Numbered from the stretch's first letter, positions 25,824 through 34,547 are shown. The stretch: 64,000 bases of DNA from Catenovulum sp052056295 (GCF_052056295.1 NZ_CP182493.1:3596001-3660000); one strand, 5' to 3'. Program-made: numbers and translations. The notes: generated by a model not told the origin, from the letters alone.

Positions 25824-27533
25824 TTGCCGTACATCAACTTCAATCTTGTTAATCTATTCGTTGCAATTGCCTGTTTGTTTTTCTCTATATTTTTACCTGC
25901 TTACGCGATAAGCATTGAAGATGCAGAGTTATTGTTTGAAAAAAGACAGTATGCACAAGCCCGCTCCGAATTTGCACAATTTGCTCAACATGGGCATGCA
26001 AAAGCCCAATACTACATGGGCATTATGTACTATCAGGGAAAAGGCGGCGCTGCTGATATCTATCAAGCCTACGCTTGGTTTTCTTTAGCTGATGAAAATG
26101 GATTTCGCGCAGCAGGTGAAGAAATTCGACGCATGCGTAGAGAAATTCCTTCCAAACGCCAAGCTAAAGAAGTGGCAGAGCAGTTAAGTGTTCAATACGG
26201 CAATGCGGCGTTAAGCCGCAAATTATATCCGGATTATGATGGTTCATTTGGTACCTTGCCTGCTTCTTCGACCGTTCAACTCGGGGTTTTACCAGCAGAG
26301 CAGAGTGGTTTTGTTATATTGCAAGGTAACATCAATGAAAATGGTCAATTGTTCAACTTGGTTGTTACCCAAGCGCTACCTTCGAATCGATTTGAAAAAG
26401 CAGCAATCGATTATGCGTTAGCACAAAATTATCCGCCATTAATTGACAATAACGAGTTGTTAATTAACGAAAATATTCTATTAAAAATAGAGTTCAGAGC
26501 ACAGAATGAACAAAATCACCGTACTTATACCAAATTATTAAAAACCTACCATGATGCGCTATTAGATAAAGCTGATAATCATGACCTTGATGCTCAATAC
26601 ATGTTGGCGCAATTGATGAGTCTTGAGGTAGTGAAAGCGCAAAAGAGCTCTATAGAAGCTGTGCCTGTCTACTGGTACTTACAAGCCGCTATTAATGGTG
26701 ATGCCGCTGCGAAATACATGTTAGCAAAACATTTAGATGCAGGTGTTGGTTGTTTAGCTAATGCAAACAAAGCCCAGTATTGGTTGGAGCAAAGTGCTAA
26801 TCAAGGCTATGCAACTGCACAATTTGAATTAGTGCGTAAACAACTTGCAGGCAAACCAAACAAGCGACAATTACGTAAAATTGTCACCATATTGGAGCAA
26901 CTGACAGAGCAGGGCAATAAAAATGCTCACCAAGCGTTAGCTTATATTTACGCAACTTCCAAATATGATGATTTTTATTACCCATTTAAAGCCGGCTTGA
27001 TGGCCAAAGATGGTTTATATGAAGACCCGAAAAATCCTGATTACCATGCTATTTTAGCGGCTGCATATCTAGGTCAAACATCAGTTGATAGAGCGTATGA
27101 ATATTTTTATTTAGCCTTGAATCATGCGATTGCACGTCAAGTGCCGTTAAAGCCATACATTAGGTTGGCAAATAGTCTCGAAGTGACTTTAGATACAAGA
27201 GGTTTAGAGATAGATGAGCAAACGGAACAAGAATTACTCCATAGCCAGTTAGTATTTTCTAAAAAAGATCTTAAACCTGTTTCAAGGCCTTTCCCTGATT
27301 ATCCAGCGGAGGCTATGCACAAAGCTATTGAAGGCTGGGTAAGAGTGAACTTCACCGTAAACGAACAAGGTCGAGTTGAAGATGTGCAAGTAGTCAGTGC
27401 TTCCCCTGAGCAAGTTTTTGAAGAATCAACTCGCAGAGCAGTTGCTAAATGGCGTTATCAACCACCTATGATCAACTCAGAGCCAACTCGTATCGAAAAT
27501 GTCAGTGTTAAATTGGATTTCACCATTAAATGA
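25824..27533 (+). CDS. Sel1-repeat protein with TonB C-terminal-type domains
   Basis: A 569-residue exported protein. A hydrophobic N-terminus (about 8-28) acts as signal peptide or anchor. Sel1/TPR-like helical repeats follow (AQYYMGIMYYQGKGG at about 62-76, and again at about 250-335 with YMLAKHLDAGVG). A TonB-C-like beta domain lies in the middle (about 160-222, QGNINENGQLFNLVV) and a second, clearer one at the C-terminus (about 482-569, GWVRVNFTVNEQGRVEDV). The start is TTG with AGGAAGG in front. It probably sits in the periplasm. Whether it energises a TonB-dependent receptor is doubtful, because a proline-rich spacer is lacking. An unrelated palindromic element begins just after the stop. 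Confidence 0.8.
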   Translation: MPYINFNLVNLFVAIACLFFSIFLPAYAISIEDAELLFEKRQYAQARSEFAQFAQHGHAKAQYYMGIMYYQGKGGAADIYQAYAWFSLADENGFRAAGEEIRRMRREIPSKRQAKEVAEQLSVQYGNAALSRKLYPDYDGSFGTLPASSTVQLGVLPAEQSGFVILQGNINENGQLFNLVVTQALPSNRFEKAAIDYALAQNYPPLIDNNELLINENILLKIEFRAQNEQNHRTYTKLLKTYHDALLDKADNHDLDAQYMLAQLMSLEVVKAQKSSIEAVPVYWYLQAAINGDAAAKYMLAKHLDAGVGCLANANKAQYWLEQSANQGYATAQFELVRKQLAGKPNKRQLRKIVTILEQLTEQGNKNAHQALAYIYATSKYDDFYYPFKAGLMAKDGLYEDPKNPDYHAILAAAYLGQTSVDRAYEYFYLALNHAIARQVPLKPYIRLANSLEVTLDTRGLEIDEQTEQELLHSQLVFSKKDLKPVSRPFPDYPAEAMHKAIEGWVRVNFTVNEQGRVEDVQVVSASPEQVFEESTRRAVAKWRYQPPMINSEPTRIENVSVKLDFTIK

Positions 27534-27536
27534 TCT

Positions 27537-27800
27537 AGAGCTAAATCAATATAAATTGCGAGTATCAGAGCCATCACAGACAGTTCAATTCAAGGCGTAT
27601 CATTGCAGGAATGTAGGCACCTTTCAAAATGATACAACACAGAAGTGGGCTGTCTGTGAGGCTCCTGAAAGGCTGGGCTAAAAGCCATTTATTCTGTGTT
27701 AAGTTGGCTTGATATAGAACCACTATACCTGTGCCAACTTGCCTTGCCTAAATGGCTTTTATCTCCAGCTGATTATCGCTATTTATATTGATTCCGCTCT
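27537..27800. repeat. Palindrome-rich element 1 (MITE-like, 264 bp)
   Basis: Imperfect terminal inverted repeats of 32 bases (27537-27568 and 27769-27800; 27 of 32 positions pair, with ends AGAGC/GCTCT) enclose two arms. Arm A pairs 27568-27583 with 27650-27664 and nests GTATCATT/AATGATAC. Arm B pairs TAAAAGCCATTTA (27679-27691) perfectly with 27749-27761 and nests AAGTTGGC/GCCAACTT. No open reading frame of note lies inside. It occupies nearly all of the 27534-27896 gap. No clear target-site duplication is seen. Confidence 0.8.
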
Positions 27801-27859
27801 ATTAGAAAAATTGCCAAACATTTCACAATAAAGTCACCACAACAGCTTGTGAACCCTGA

Positions 27860-27865
27860 TATAAT
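27860..27865 (+). promoter_or_regulatory. Probable -10 box of the zinc-ribbon gene
   Basis: A perfect TATAAT (27860-27865) stands 31 bases before the ATG. No good -35 box is seen at the proper distance, so the promoter is only partly supported. Confidence 0.4.
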
Positions 27866-27896
27866 GGGGCTCAAAGTTGATTGAGAAGGACTCTTT

Positions 27897-28241
27897 ATGC
27901 TTAGGTCTGTTATGTTTAGACAATTTTTCCAAAATAATTCTGCGGCACAGCAATCTCCCGAATTGAGTAAAGTTAAAGCTTATCGCCGTATCACCATTCG
28001 TTCCGTATATTTACAGCAATTCCAAATGGATAAAACAGGGCAAACTGTTACTTGTAAAGATTGTGGATCAGAAGATATTAAAGAGTGGGGTCTATTAAAG
28101 CGTGACGACCACAAACGTGTGCATAGTTGTAACGATTGTGGGCAAATATTATTCAGAACTATCGACAGGTTGCCGCAGGTCGAATCGTCGACAAGCCCTG
28201 CTTTAGAACCAACAAATAATTTGAATTTAGCCAGTTGTTAA
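27897..28241 (+). CDS. Zinc-ribbon protein of unknown function
   Basis: A 114-residue protein with a basic N-terminal part (KVKAYRRITIR) and a central four-cysteine zinc ribbon, CKDC and CNDC, separated by 24 residues (about 65-92). The C-terminal tail is low complexity. I do not recognise the family; the ribbon could bind nucleic acid or be structural. AAGGA lies about six bases before the ATG, and a perfect -10 box precedes it. It ends inside a bidirectional terminator shared with convergent rlmI. Confidence 0.65.
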   Translation: MLRSVMFRQFFQNNSAAQQSPELSKVKAYRRITIRSVYLQQFQMDKTGQTVTCKDCGSEDIKEWGLLKRDDHKRVHSCNDCGQILFRTIDRLPQVESSTSPALEPTNNLNLASC

Positions 28242-28252
28242 CTGGCTAAATT
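28224..28252. terminator. Bidirectional terminator between the zinc-ribbon gene and rlmI
   Basis: A perfect 13-base stem AATTTAGCCAGTT / AACTGGCTAAATT with a three-base loop. It includes the stop codon of the zinc-ribbon gene. T-rich sequence follows on the plus side; convergent genes flank it. Confidence 0.7.
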
Positions 28253-28264
28253 ATATTTAACAGC

Positions 28265-29452
28265 TTAGCGTTTCTGTACCACTAAACCTTTCAAGTAAAA
28301 ACCTTCTGGATAACTTAATAACACAGTGTGATCTTTTGCTTGTGTCAGCTTCTCTATGATATGCGCTTCTACATTTGCATCCAGCGCCGCATCTGCTACT
28401 ACTTTTTGAAATAAATCCGCTTCTATTAACCCAGAGCAAGAGAAAGTTAATAAAAATCCACCCGGTTTCAAAATTTGTAACGCCAACATATTAATGTCTT
28501 TATAACCACGACAAGCGCGGATCACTTGGCCTTTATTTTCTGCAAATTTAGGTGGGTCTAAAATAATACAGTCAAATTGCTGGCCTTGTTTTTTATATTG
28601 GCGCAGTTGTTTAAACACATCTGCATTTAAATGGGTATATTTGCTCTCATCAAGCTGATTCTGTTGGTAGATTTTTGCTGATGTATCTAAAGCAAGTTGC
28701 GATACATCCAAGTTGGTGACATGTTCAGCGCCTGCTTTTAAGGCGTGCAAACCAAAAGTCCCAGTGTAACTAAAGCAGTTTAATACTTGTTTGCCTTTAC
28801 AGTAGTCTGCAGCAATTAAGCGGTTGTCTCTTTGGTCAAGATAAAAACCGGTTTTATGCCCTTGTTCAACATCAACTAAAATTTGGCTACCAGCTTCGTT
28901 GATCCAAGTTGAGGTTTGTGCGCCTGCTTTTAACCAACCAGAAATAGGTTTTAAGCCTTCTTTTTGTCTAACATCCACATCAGAGCGTTCATAAATAGCA
29001 AGCTGTGGAAATACCTGTTCAAGTGCTGCAACTATATCAGCTTTGTGTTTTTCAACCCCAGCAGCAAGAAACTGACAGACTAAGATGTCTTTATATAAAT
29101 CAACAGTTAAACCGGGTAAACCGTCTGATTCACCGGCTATCACTCTAAGTGCATCACTATTGTTAATTAATGCACTTTTGCTTTGATAAGCCGTTTGAAT
29201 ACGCTGATGAAAAAAGCTTTGGTCGATTTGTTGGTTTTGCTCATAAGTCCATACACGTGCACGTATTTGTGAATGTGGCGAGAAAGCCGCACGGGCTAAC
29301 CACTGACCATTTTTTGCATACACTTCAACCGTATCACCTAATTTAGGTTCACCATCTAGTTTTTCAATTGCACGGGAAAAAATCCACGGGTGGCGACGCA
29401 ATACAGATTTTTCACGTTTGCTCGCTAAGGTGATTTTAAAAGTATCCGCCAT
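28265..29452 (-). CDS. rlmI: 23S rRNA m5C1962 methyltransferase RlmI
   Basis: Methylates C1962 of 23S rRNA at carbon 5. The 395-residue protein has an N-terminal PUA domain (about 1-75, with LRRHPWIFSRAI), a central EEHEHE-like region and a Rossmann domain with VLNCFSYTGTFGLHAL (SAM loop), DPPKFAENK (catalytic-loop motif) and FSCSGL, whose cysteine would be the nucleophile of m5C enzymes. Length fits E. coli RlmI (396). The start is two bases from the metG stop, so it is likely co-transcribed after metG. Confidence 0.94.
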   Translation of the reverse strand: MADTFKITLASKREKSVLRRHPWIFSRAIEKLDGEPKLGDTVEVYAKNGQWLARAAFSPHSQIRARVWTYEQNQQIDQSFFHQRIQTAYQSKSALINNSDALRVIAGESDGLPGLTVDLYKDILVCQFLAAGVEKHKADIVAALEQVFPQLAIYERSDVDVRQKEGLKPISGWLKAGAQTSTWINEAGSQILVDVEQGHKTGFYLDQRDNRLIAADYCKGKQVLNCFSYTGTFGLHALKAGAEHVTNLDVSQLALDTSAKIYQQNQLDESKYTHLNADVFKQLRQYKKQGQQFDCIILDPPKFAENKGQVIRACRGYKDINMLALQILKPGGFLLTFSCSGLIEADLFQKVVADAALDANVEAHIIEKLTQAKDHTVLLSYPEGFYLKGLVVQKR

Positions 29453-29454
29453 GA

Positions 29455-31497
29455 CTATTTAACTCGCATGCCAGGTTGTGCACCTTGGTCTGGGTGTAAT
29501 ACCCATAAATCTTGTCCACCTGGGCCCGCTGCTAAAATCATGCCTTCTGACATACCAAAACGCATTTTTCGCGGTTTTAAGTTGGCCACAACTACAGTCA
29601 GTTTACCGACTAAGTCTTCGGGTTGATAAGCTGATTTTATGCCGGCAAATACTTGGCGTTGTTCTGTGCCTATATCCACTTGAATTTTTAATAGCTTATC
29701 TGCACCTTCAACATGTTCGGCGCTAACAATTTTTGCGATACGCAAATCAATTTTGGCAAAATCGTCAAATTCAATTTCAGGCGCAATGGCTTCATCAGCT
29801 TTTTTAGCTTCTGTTTTCGCAGCTTTTGCCGGTTGCGCTTTTTTCGCCGCAGGTGTGCTTTGTTTCGACGCTTCAATCACTTTGTCGATTGTTTTAGTGT
29901 CTAAACGTTGCAATAAAGGTTTAAATTTATTGATTGCATGGCCAGTTAACACTGTATTGTGTTTGTCCCAAGTTAGCTCGTCGTTTAAGAAAGCCGCGAC
30001 TTCATTTGCCAGTTTTGGTAAAACAGGCTGCAAATAAATAGTTAATACTCGGAATAAGTTAATCGCCAATGAACAGACTTGATGTGCACGCTCTAAACTT
30101 GCTTCTTCTTTAACTAATACCCAGGGAGCTTCATCGGCAATAAATTGGTTAGCTTTGTCTGCTAGCGCCATAATTTCGCGTATTGCTTTACTGAAGTCTC
30201 TTTGTTCATAATGGTTAGCTATAGTATCAGCGGCTTGAGCAAAACTTGCTAATAACTCTGGTTGTAGCACTGTATCGCTGAGCTTGCCGTCAAAAAACTT
30301 AGTGATAAAACCAGCACAGCGGCTGGCGATGTTTACGTATTTTCCGACTAGGTCTGAATTTACCCGTTTGGCAAAATCATCTAGGTTTAAGTCTAAATCA
30401 TCCACTCTTTGTGTCAGTTTAGCCGCGTAGTAATAACGTAAGTATTCAGGATTTAAATGTTCTAAGTAAGTTCTGGCTTTAATAAATGTGCCTTTAGACT
30501 TACTCATTTTTTCGCCGTCTATGGTTAAAAATCCATGTGCATGTACACCTGTTGGTTTACGATAGCCTGCGCCGTCTAACATTGCCGGCCAGAATAAACC
30601 ATGGAAATTAATGATGTCTTTACCAATAAAGTGGTGTAACTCAGCGTTAGAATCTAGTTTCCAAAATGCATCAAAATCTATACCTTTTTTATCACATAAG
30701 TTTTTAAAGCTACTCATGTAACCTATAGGTGCATCCAACCAAACATAGAAAAATTTATCTGTTGTACCTGGAATGTTAAAGCCAAAATAAGGTGCGTCAC
30801 GGCTGATATCCCAACCGCGTAAACCGTCACCAAACCATTCTAATAATTTATTCGCAACTTGCTCTTGTAAAGCACCTGATTTTAACCAAGTTTGTAACAT
30901 GTCTTGGAACTGGTCGAGTTCAAAGAAATAATGTTCACTTTCTTTCATAACAGGTGTGGCATTAGACACAGTTGAACGTGGATTTTTTAGCTCAGTTGGT
31001 GAATGAGTTGAACCACATTTATCACAGTTGTCGCCGTACTGATCGTCCGCGCCACATTTAGGGCAGTCACCTTTTACATATCTGTCCGGTAAAAACATTT
31101 CTTTTACTGGATCGAATAACTGTTCAATTGTGCGTTTACCAATGTGACCTTTTTTCTCAAGCTCAGTGTAAATACTTTGCGCCAATACTTTGTTTTCTTC
31201 TGAGTGAGTAGAGTGGTAGTTGTCAAACTCAACTAAAAAGTCAGCAGTGTCTTGCATGTGCTCTGCACGCATTTGTTCAACCATGTCTTCAGGGCTGATA
31301 CCTAACTCGTCTGCTTTAAGCATAATAGGCGTGCCATGTGCATCAGATGCACAAACGAAGTAGGTTTCATTGCCACGAGATTTTTGAAAACGTACCCAAA
31401 CATCAGTTTGAATATGTTCTAATAAATGGCCTAAATGAAGTGAGCCGTTGGCATACGGCAATGCACAGGTAACAAGGATTTTTCTGCTGTCAGTCAT
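29455..31497 (-). CDS. metG: Methionyl-tRNA synthetase
   Basis: Charges tRNA-Met with methionine. The 680-residue protein has the class I motif in the form HLGH (about 21-24), a zinc knuckle with CPKCG and CDKCG (about 145-162), the KMSKS loop (about 334-338), the anticodon-binding helical domain and, after an alanine/lysine-rich linker (about 545-575), a C-terminal tRNA-binding EMAP/OB domain (about 580-680). This is the full-length dimeric E. coli-type enzyme. It lies divergent from mrp with a 102-base gap, an arrangement common in gammaproteobacteria. Confidence 0.97.
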   Translation of the reverse strand: MTDSRKILVTCALPYANGSLHLGHLLEHIQTDVWVRFQKSRGNETYFVCASDAHGTPIMLKADELGISPEDMVEQMRAEHMQDTADFLVEFDNYHSTHSEENKVLAQSIYTELEKKGHIGKRTIEQLFDPVKEMFLPDRYVKGDCPKCGADDQYGDNCDKCGSTHSPTELKNPRSTVSNATPVMKESEHYFFELDQFQDMLQTWLKSGALQEQVANKLLEWFGDGLRGWDISRDAPYFGFNIPGTTDKFFYVWLDAPIGYMSSFKNLCDKKGIDFDAFWKLDSNAELHHFIGKDIINFHGLFWPAMLDGAGYRKPTGVHAHGFLTIDGEKMSKSKGTFIKARTYLEHLNPEYLRYYYAAKLTQRVDDLDLNLDDFAKRVNSDLVGKYVNIASRCAGFITKFFDGKLSDTVLQPELLASFAQAADTIANHYEQRDFSKAIREIMALADKANQFIADEAPWVLVKEEASLERAHQVCSLAINLFRVLTIYLQPVLPKLANEVAAFLNDELTWDKHNTVLTGHAINKFKPLLQRLDTKTIDKVIEASKQSTPAAKKAQPAKAAKTEAKKADEAIAPEIEFDDFAKIDLRIAKIVSAEHVEGADKLLKIQVDIGTEQRQVFAGIKSAYQPEDLVGKLTVVVANLKPRKMRFGMSEGMILAAGPGGQDLWVLHPDQGAQPGMRVK

Positions 31498-31599
31498 ATA
31501 TTTTTGGATGATAAATTAATAAGGTTTGCGAATTGGGTGAATACTACTGAAAATAGCGGTTAATTTCATCTGCAAACTGACTTTTAGGCGTGAATTATT

Positions 31600-32544
31600 G
31601 TGTTTAAGCAAATTTTTAATTTAAAAAAGCCTCAGGCTAAAACAATCTTGGATAAATCATCAGATGAAGCTGGGTTAATTGCCCAATTACTTGATTCAGG
31701 TTCAACGCTAAATCGTGCAAGTACAAATGTACGTAGCAACATTAAACATATAGTTGCAGTCGCCTCAGGCAAAGGTGGTGTGGGTAAATCGAGCGTTAGT
31801 GTCAATTTAGCCCGCAGCTTAAAACATTTAGGTTTAAAGGTTGGGCTTTTAGATGCGGATATTTACGGCCCATCTATTCCAATTATGTTGGGTTTAGATA
31901 AACAACAGCCAGAAGCAGTCGAACAAAAATGGATGAAACCTTTGGTTAGCGCTGAAGGCATAGTGAGTAACTCGATCGGTTATTTGGTGCCGGCGGAAGA
32001 TGCAGCCATTTGGCGTGGGCCAATGGCAAGTAGGGCACTCATGCAATTGTTTAATGAAACCTTGTGGGGTGAACTCGATGTGTTGATTATTGATTTACCG
32101 CCGGGCACGGGTGACATTCAATTAACACTCACCCAACAAATGCCATTAAGTTGTGCGCTGGTGGTAACAACACCACAAAATATAGCGCTGGCTGATGCGG
32201 AAAAAGCCATAGCTATGTTTAACAAGTTAAATATTCCGGTTGCTGGTGTGGTGGAAAATATGAGCTTGTATACTTGTGGTGAATGTGGTCATACCGAAGC
32301 AATTTTTGGTCAAGATGGCGGCGATAAACTTGGGCAAAAACACCAAATTCCATTAATAGCCCAATTACCACTTGATATAAAAATTCGTCAAAGTATGGAT
32401 AATGGTGACGGAACAGGGTTTAATAGCGCTCCTTATTTTGTTCAATTTAACCAAATGGCATTAAAGTTAGCCGCACAACTCTGTGCACTTGAGCCTGCTA
32501 AGTCGGTTGGACAGAATATTCCGAGTATTCAGATAAAAGACTAG
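31600..32544 (+). CDS. mrp: Iron-sulfur cluster carrier Mrp/ApbC
   Basis: A P-loop ATPase of the Mrp/NBP35 family that carries Fe-S clusters to target proteins. The 314-residue protein has the deviant Walker A motif GKGGVGKSS (about residues 57-65), the switch LLDADIYGPS, DLPPGTGD and a CxxC pair in YTCGECGH that binds the shared cluster. The short N-terminal region lacks a full MIP18 domain. The start is GTG 31600; the ribosome site is weak. It lies divergent from metG and 13 bases upstream of dcd. Confidence 0.93.
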   Translation: MFKQIFNLKKPQAKTILDKSSDEAGLIAQLLDSGSTLNRASTNVRSNIKHIVAVASGKGGVGKSSVSVNLARSLKHLGLKVGLLDADIYGPSIPIMLGLDKQQPEAVEQKWMKPLVSAEGIVSNSIGYLVPAEDAAIWRGPMASRALMQLFNETLWGELDVLIIDLPPGTGDIQLTLTQQMPLSCALVVTTPQNIALADAEKAIAMFNKLNIPVAGVVENMSLYTCGECGHTEAIFGQDGGDKLGQKHQIPLIAQLPLDIKIRQSMDNGDGTGFNSAPYFVQFNQMALKLAAQLCALEPAKSVGQNIPSIQIKD

Positions 32545-32557
32545 TTGAGCAAGTACC

Positions 32558-33151
32558 ATGCGTTTATGCGACAAAGATATCATTGCCATGTTAGATGAAG
32601 GCAATATTAACATCCAACCTAGACCGAGCAACGATATGATCAGCGGTGTTAGTGTGGATATTCGACTTGGCAATAAATTTAGAGTTTTTCAAGACCACGC
32701 TGCGCCTTACATAGATTTAAGTGGCCCAAAACACGAAGTAAACAAAGCACTTAATTCTATTATGTCAGATGAAATTGAAATTGCTGATGGTGATGCTTTC
32801 TTTTTGCACCCAGGTGAACTGGCTTTATCTATGACCCATGAATCAGTCACTTTACCGGATAATATTGTTGGTTGGTTAGATGGCCGCAGCTCGCTTGCGC
32901 GTTTAGGTTTGATGGTGCACGTAACCGCACATAGAATTGATCCGGGTTGGTCTGGGCAAATTGTTTTAGAGTTTTTTAATAGTGGTAAATTACCACTGGC
33001 GTTGCGTCCGAAAATGAAAATTGGTGCGCTTAATTTTGAAACTATGAGTGGCAGTGCGCTGCGTCCATACAATAAACGTGAAGACGCAAAATATCGAGAT
33101 CAAACTGGTGCGGTAGCGAGCCGTATTAGTGAGGATGACAAATCGAGCTAA
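32558..33151 (+). CDS. dcd: dCTP deaminase
   Basis: Deaminates dCTP to dUTP, feeding thymidylate synthesis. The 197-residue trimeric enzyme shows MRLCDKDI at the start, GVSVDIRLGN, LDGRSSLARLGL (catalytic-site loop with the conserved Arg-Ser-Ser) and HRIDPGWSGQIVLEFFN. The length equals E. coli Dcd within a few residues. It sits in mrp-dcd order as in E. coli. Its last 26 bases overlap the 3' end of the convergent yvcK gene. Confidence 0.97.
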   Translation: MRLCDKDIIAMLDEGNINIQPRPSNDMISGVSVDIRLGNKFRVFQDHAAPYIDLSGPKHEVNKALNSIMSDEIEIADGDAFFLHPGELALSMTHESVTLPDNIVGWLDGRSSLARLGLMVHVTAHRIDPGWSGQIVLEFFNSGKLPLALRPKMKIGALNFETMSGSALRPYNKREDAKYRDQTGAVASRISEDDKSS

Positions 33152-34037
33152 TTAGCTCGGTTAATGCTTGCCTCAATTTCTTTTCGTCATGGCGATAATA
33201 CACTTCAGCATCAGATAACTCGGCTCTAATGTGGGTTACAGGTTTGGCTTGTTTAAGCTCAACCTTGCCCTCGTCATTTGCGTCTGCTCCAGAAAGTATG
33301 CCGTCAATCACCATCTCTGGTCTCAGCTGTTGTAACCAGTCTAAACGGCTTTGCAAACTGGTATTTTGGCAAGTGCCGTGCTCGACACCCAAGTTATCAA
33401 TAAATATCACTTTGGCGTTTGATTCGCTAATTGCGCGATAAATATCGTCCACTAGTAAAGCTGGCATGACGCTGGTTAAAAAGCTCCCAGGCCCAAGCAA
33501 AACGACATTTGCATTAAAAATAGCCCGTAGAGCGCGCGATGGCGCTGTTACATTATCGACTAATGACAAGCTATCCGGCATATCATTTTGGTTATCTATC
33601 GCCACTTCACCGTGAATTTGTTGATTGGCAAAACGACCGATTAAATCAGTCGGCTGCTCTGTCATAGGGTAGAGTTTGCTTTCAATTTTTAGCAAACGTC
33701 GAACAATTTCCATGATTTCAACCGGTTTAACATCGAGCTGTTCCAACGCAAAAAATATTAGGTTTCCTAAACAATGTTTATCCAGTTCACCACCGTCAAA
33801 ACGGTAGTTAAGTAGTTTTGAACCCAATTGACTTTGTGCTAGATGAGTAATGCAATTACGCAAGTCGCCCCAAGCTATGGTTTGGTTGTTTTCTCTGAGT
33901 CTACCGGTGGAACCACCATTGTCTGTGGTAGCAACTATGCCGGTTAAGTTGGCACCAAGATCTGCGAAGGTGTTGAGTACTTTGCCAAGTCCATGGCCGC
34001 CGCCAATTGCAACAATATTTAAATACTTTAATTGCAT
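33126..34037 (-). CDS. yvcK: YvcK/CofD-like gluconeogenesis factor family protein
   Basis: A 303-residue protein of the YvcK/YbhK (GlmR) family related to CofD. GGGHGLGKVL near the start, TTDNGGSTGRLR and GDLRNCITHLA are diagnostic. The family binds UDP-sugars, and in firmicutes supports growth on gluconeogenic carbon sources and cell-wall synthesis; the gammaproteobacterial role is poorly known. YbhK-type proteins are often found alone, as here. The 3' end overlaps dcd by 26 bases. Confidence 0.92.
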   Translation of the reverse strand: MQLKYLNIVAIGGGHGLGKVLNTFADLGANLTGIVATTDNGGSTGRLRENNQTIAWGDLRNCITHLAQSQLGSKLLNYRFDGGELDKHCLGNLIFFALEQLDVKPVEIMEIVRRLLKIESKLYPMTEQPTDLIGRFANQQIHGEVAIDNQNDMPDSLSLVDNVTAPSRALRAIFNANVVLLGPGSFLTSVMPALLVDDIYRAISESNAKVIFIDNLGVEHGTCQNTSLQSRLDWLQQLRPEMVIDGILSGADANDEGKVELKQAKPVTHIRAELSDAEVYYRHDEKKLRQALTELISSICHPH

Positions 34038-34139
34038 TCCTAATGAATCATGTCTTGCTTGGGTAGAGGCTCATTGTCCTTAGAAACACAACAAAATCAA
34101 GATAAAGGTTTGTAATTTTTGCAAGCATTGACTTTAATG

Positions 34140-34404
34140 AGAGCGCGGTGACCTTTGGAGTATAGATTTTGTTCAAATTAAAAACACTTTAATCAAGGCG
34201 CTTGATTGAAGGCCTAGTGGGCTAAGTCAAAATCTAGCAACGAAGAGTAAAGTGTTTTTAATTGAACCCTTTGGGCAGGGATTTTGCGCAATTTTTACTG
34301 CGTTATCGCTCTTTTATATGGAACAACCATACAGCAATCGCTCTGCCTTGTATAAATTGCGCAAAATCGGCTGCAAAACTATACTCAAAAGGTTACCACG
34401 CTCT
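34140..34404. repeat. Palindrome-rich element 2 (MITE-like, 265 bp)
   Basis: Terminal inverted repeats of about 31 bases (34140-34171 and 34374-34404, ends AGAGCG/CGCTCT; about 27 positions pair) enclose two arms. Arm A pairs 34172-34191 with 34248-34266 (TTCAATTAAAAACACTTTA with one inserted A) and contains ATCAAG-GCG-CTTGAT. Arm B pairs GATTTTGCGCAATTT (34280-34294) perfectly with 34354-34368. It lies in the yvcK-lipase intergenic region (34038-34547), which holds no gene. The size nearly equals element 1, with a different sequence. Confidence 0.8.
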
Positions 34405-34464
34405 AAGATAATTTACTTTTTATTTACAAGTGTCTGGCTAAAACGCGAATTTTAGGTTACTTTT

Positions 34465-34481
34465 AACTGGTCTAATCAGTG
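34465..34481. promoter_or_regulatory. FadR-like operator upstream of the lipase gene
   Basis: AACTGGTCTAATCAGTG: the left half AACTGGTC is a perfect FadR half-site, and the right half keeps five of eight consensus positions. Degenerate right halves are known in real sites, such as E. coli fadD. It lies 67 bases before the lipase start, between palindromic element 2 and the gene. Confidence 0.5.
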
Positions 34482-34547
34482 TGTAGCTAGATAAACATAA
34501 ATTGAAATAATCAGCTATTACTGCAGCCACACAAGCAGAGGAATAAA

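Noticed and set aside
27499..27681. 60-codon frame across the end of the Sel1/TonB-C gene and element 1
   Set aside because: It overlaps a real gene end and the palindromic arms; no independent support.
27537..27800. CRISPR or integron attC interpretation of the palindromic element
   Set aside because: There are no regularly spaced direct repeats, and the length and nested arms do not fit an attC site; no integrase is nearby.
34252..34455. 67-codon frame within palindromic element 2
   Set aside because: It runs through inverted-repeat arms and has no ribosome site or recognisable domain.
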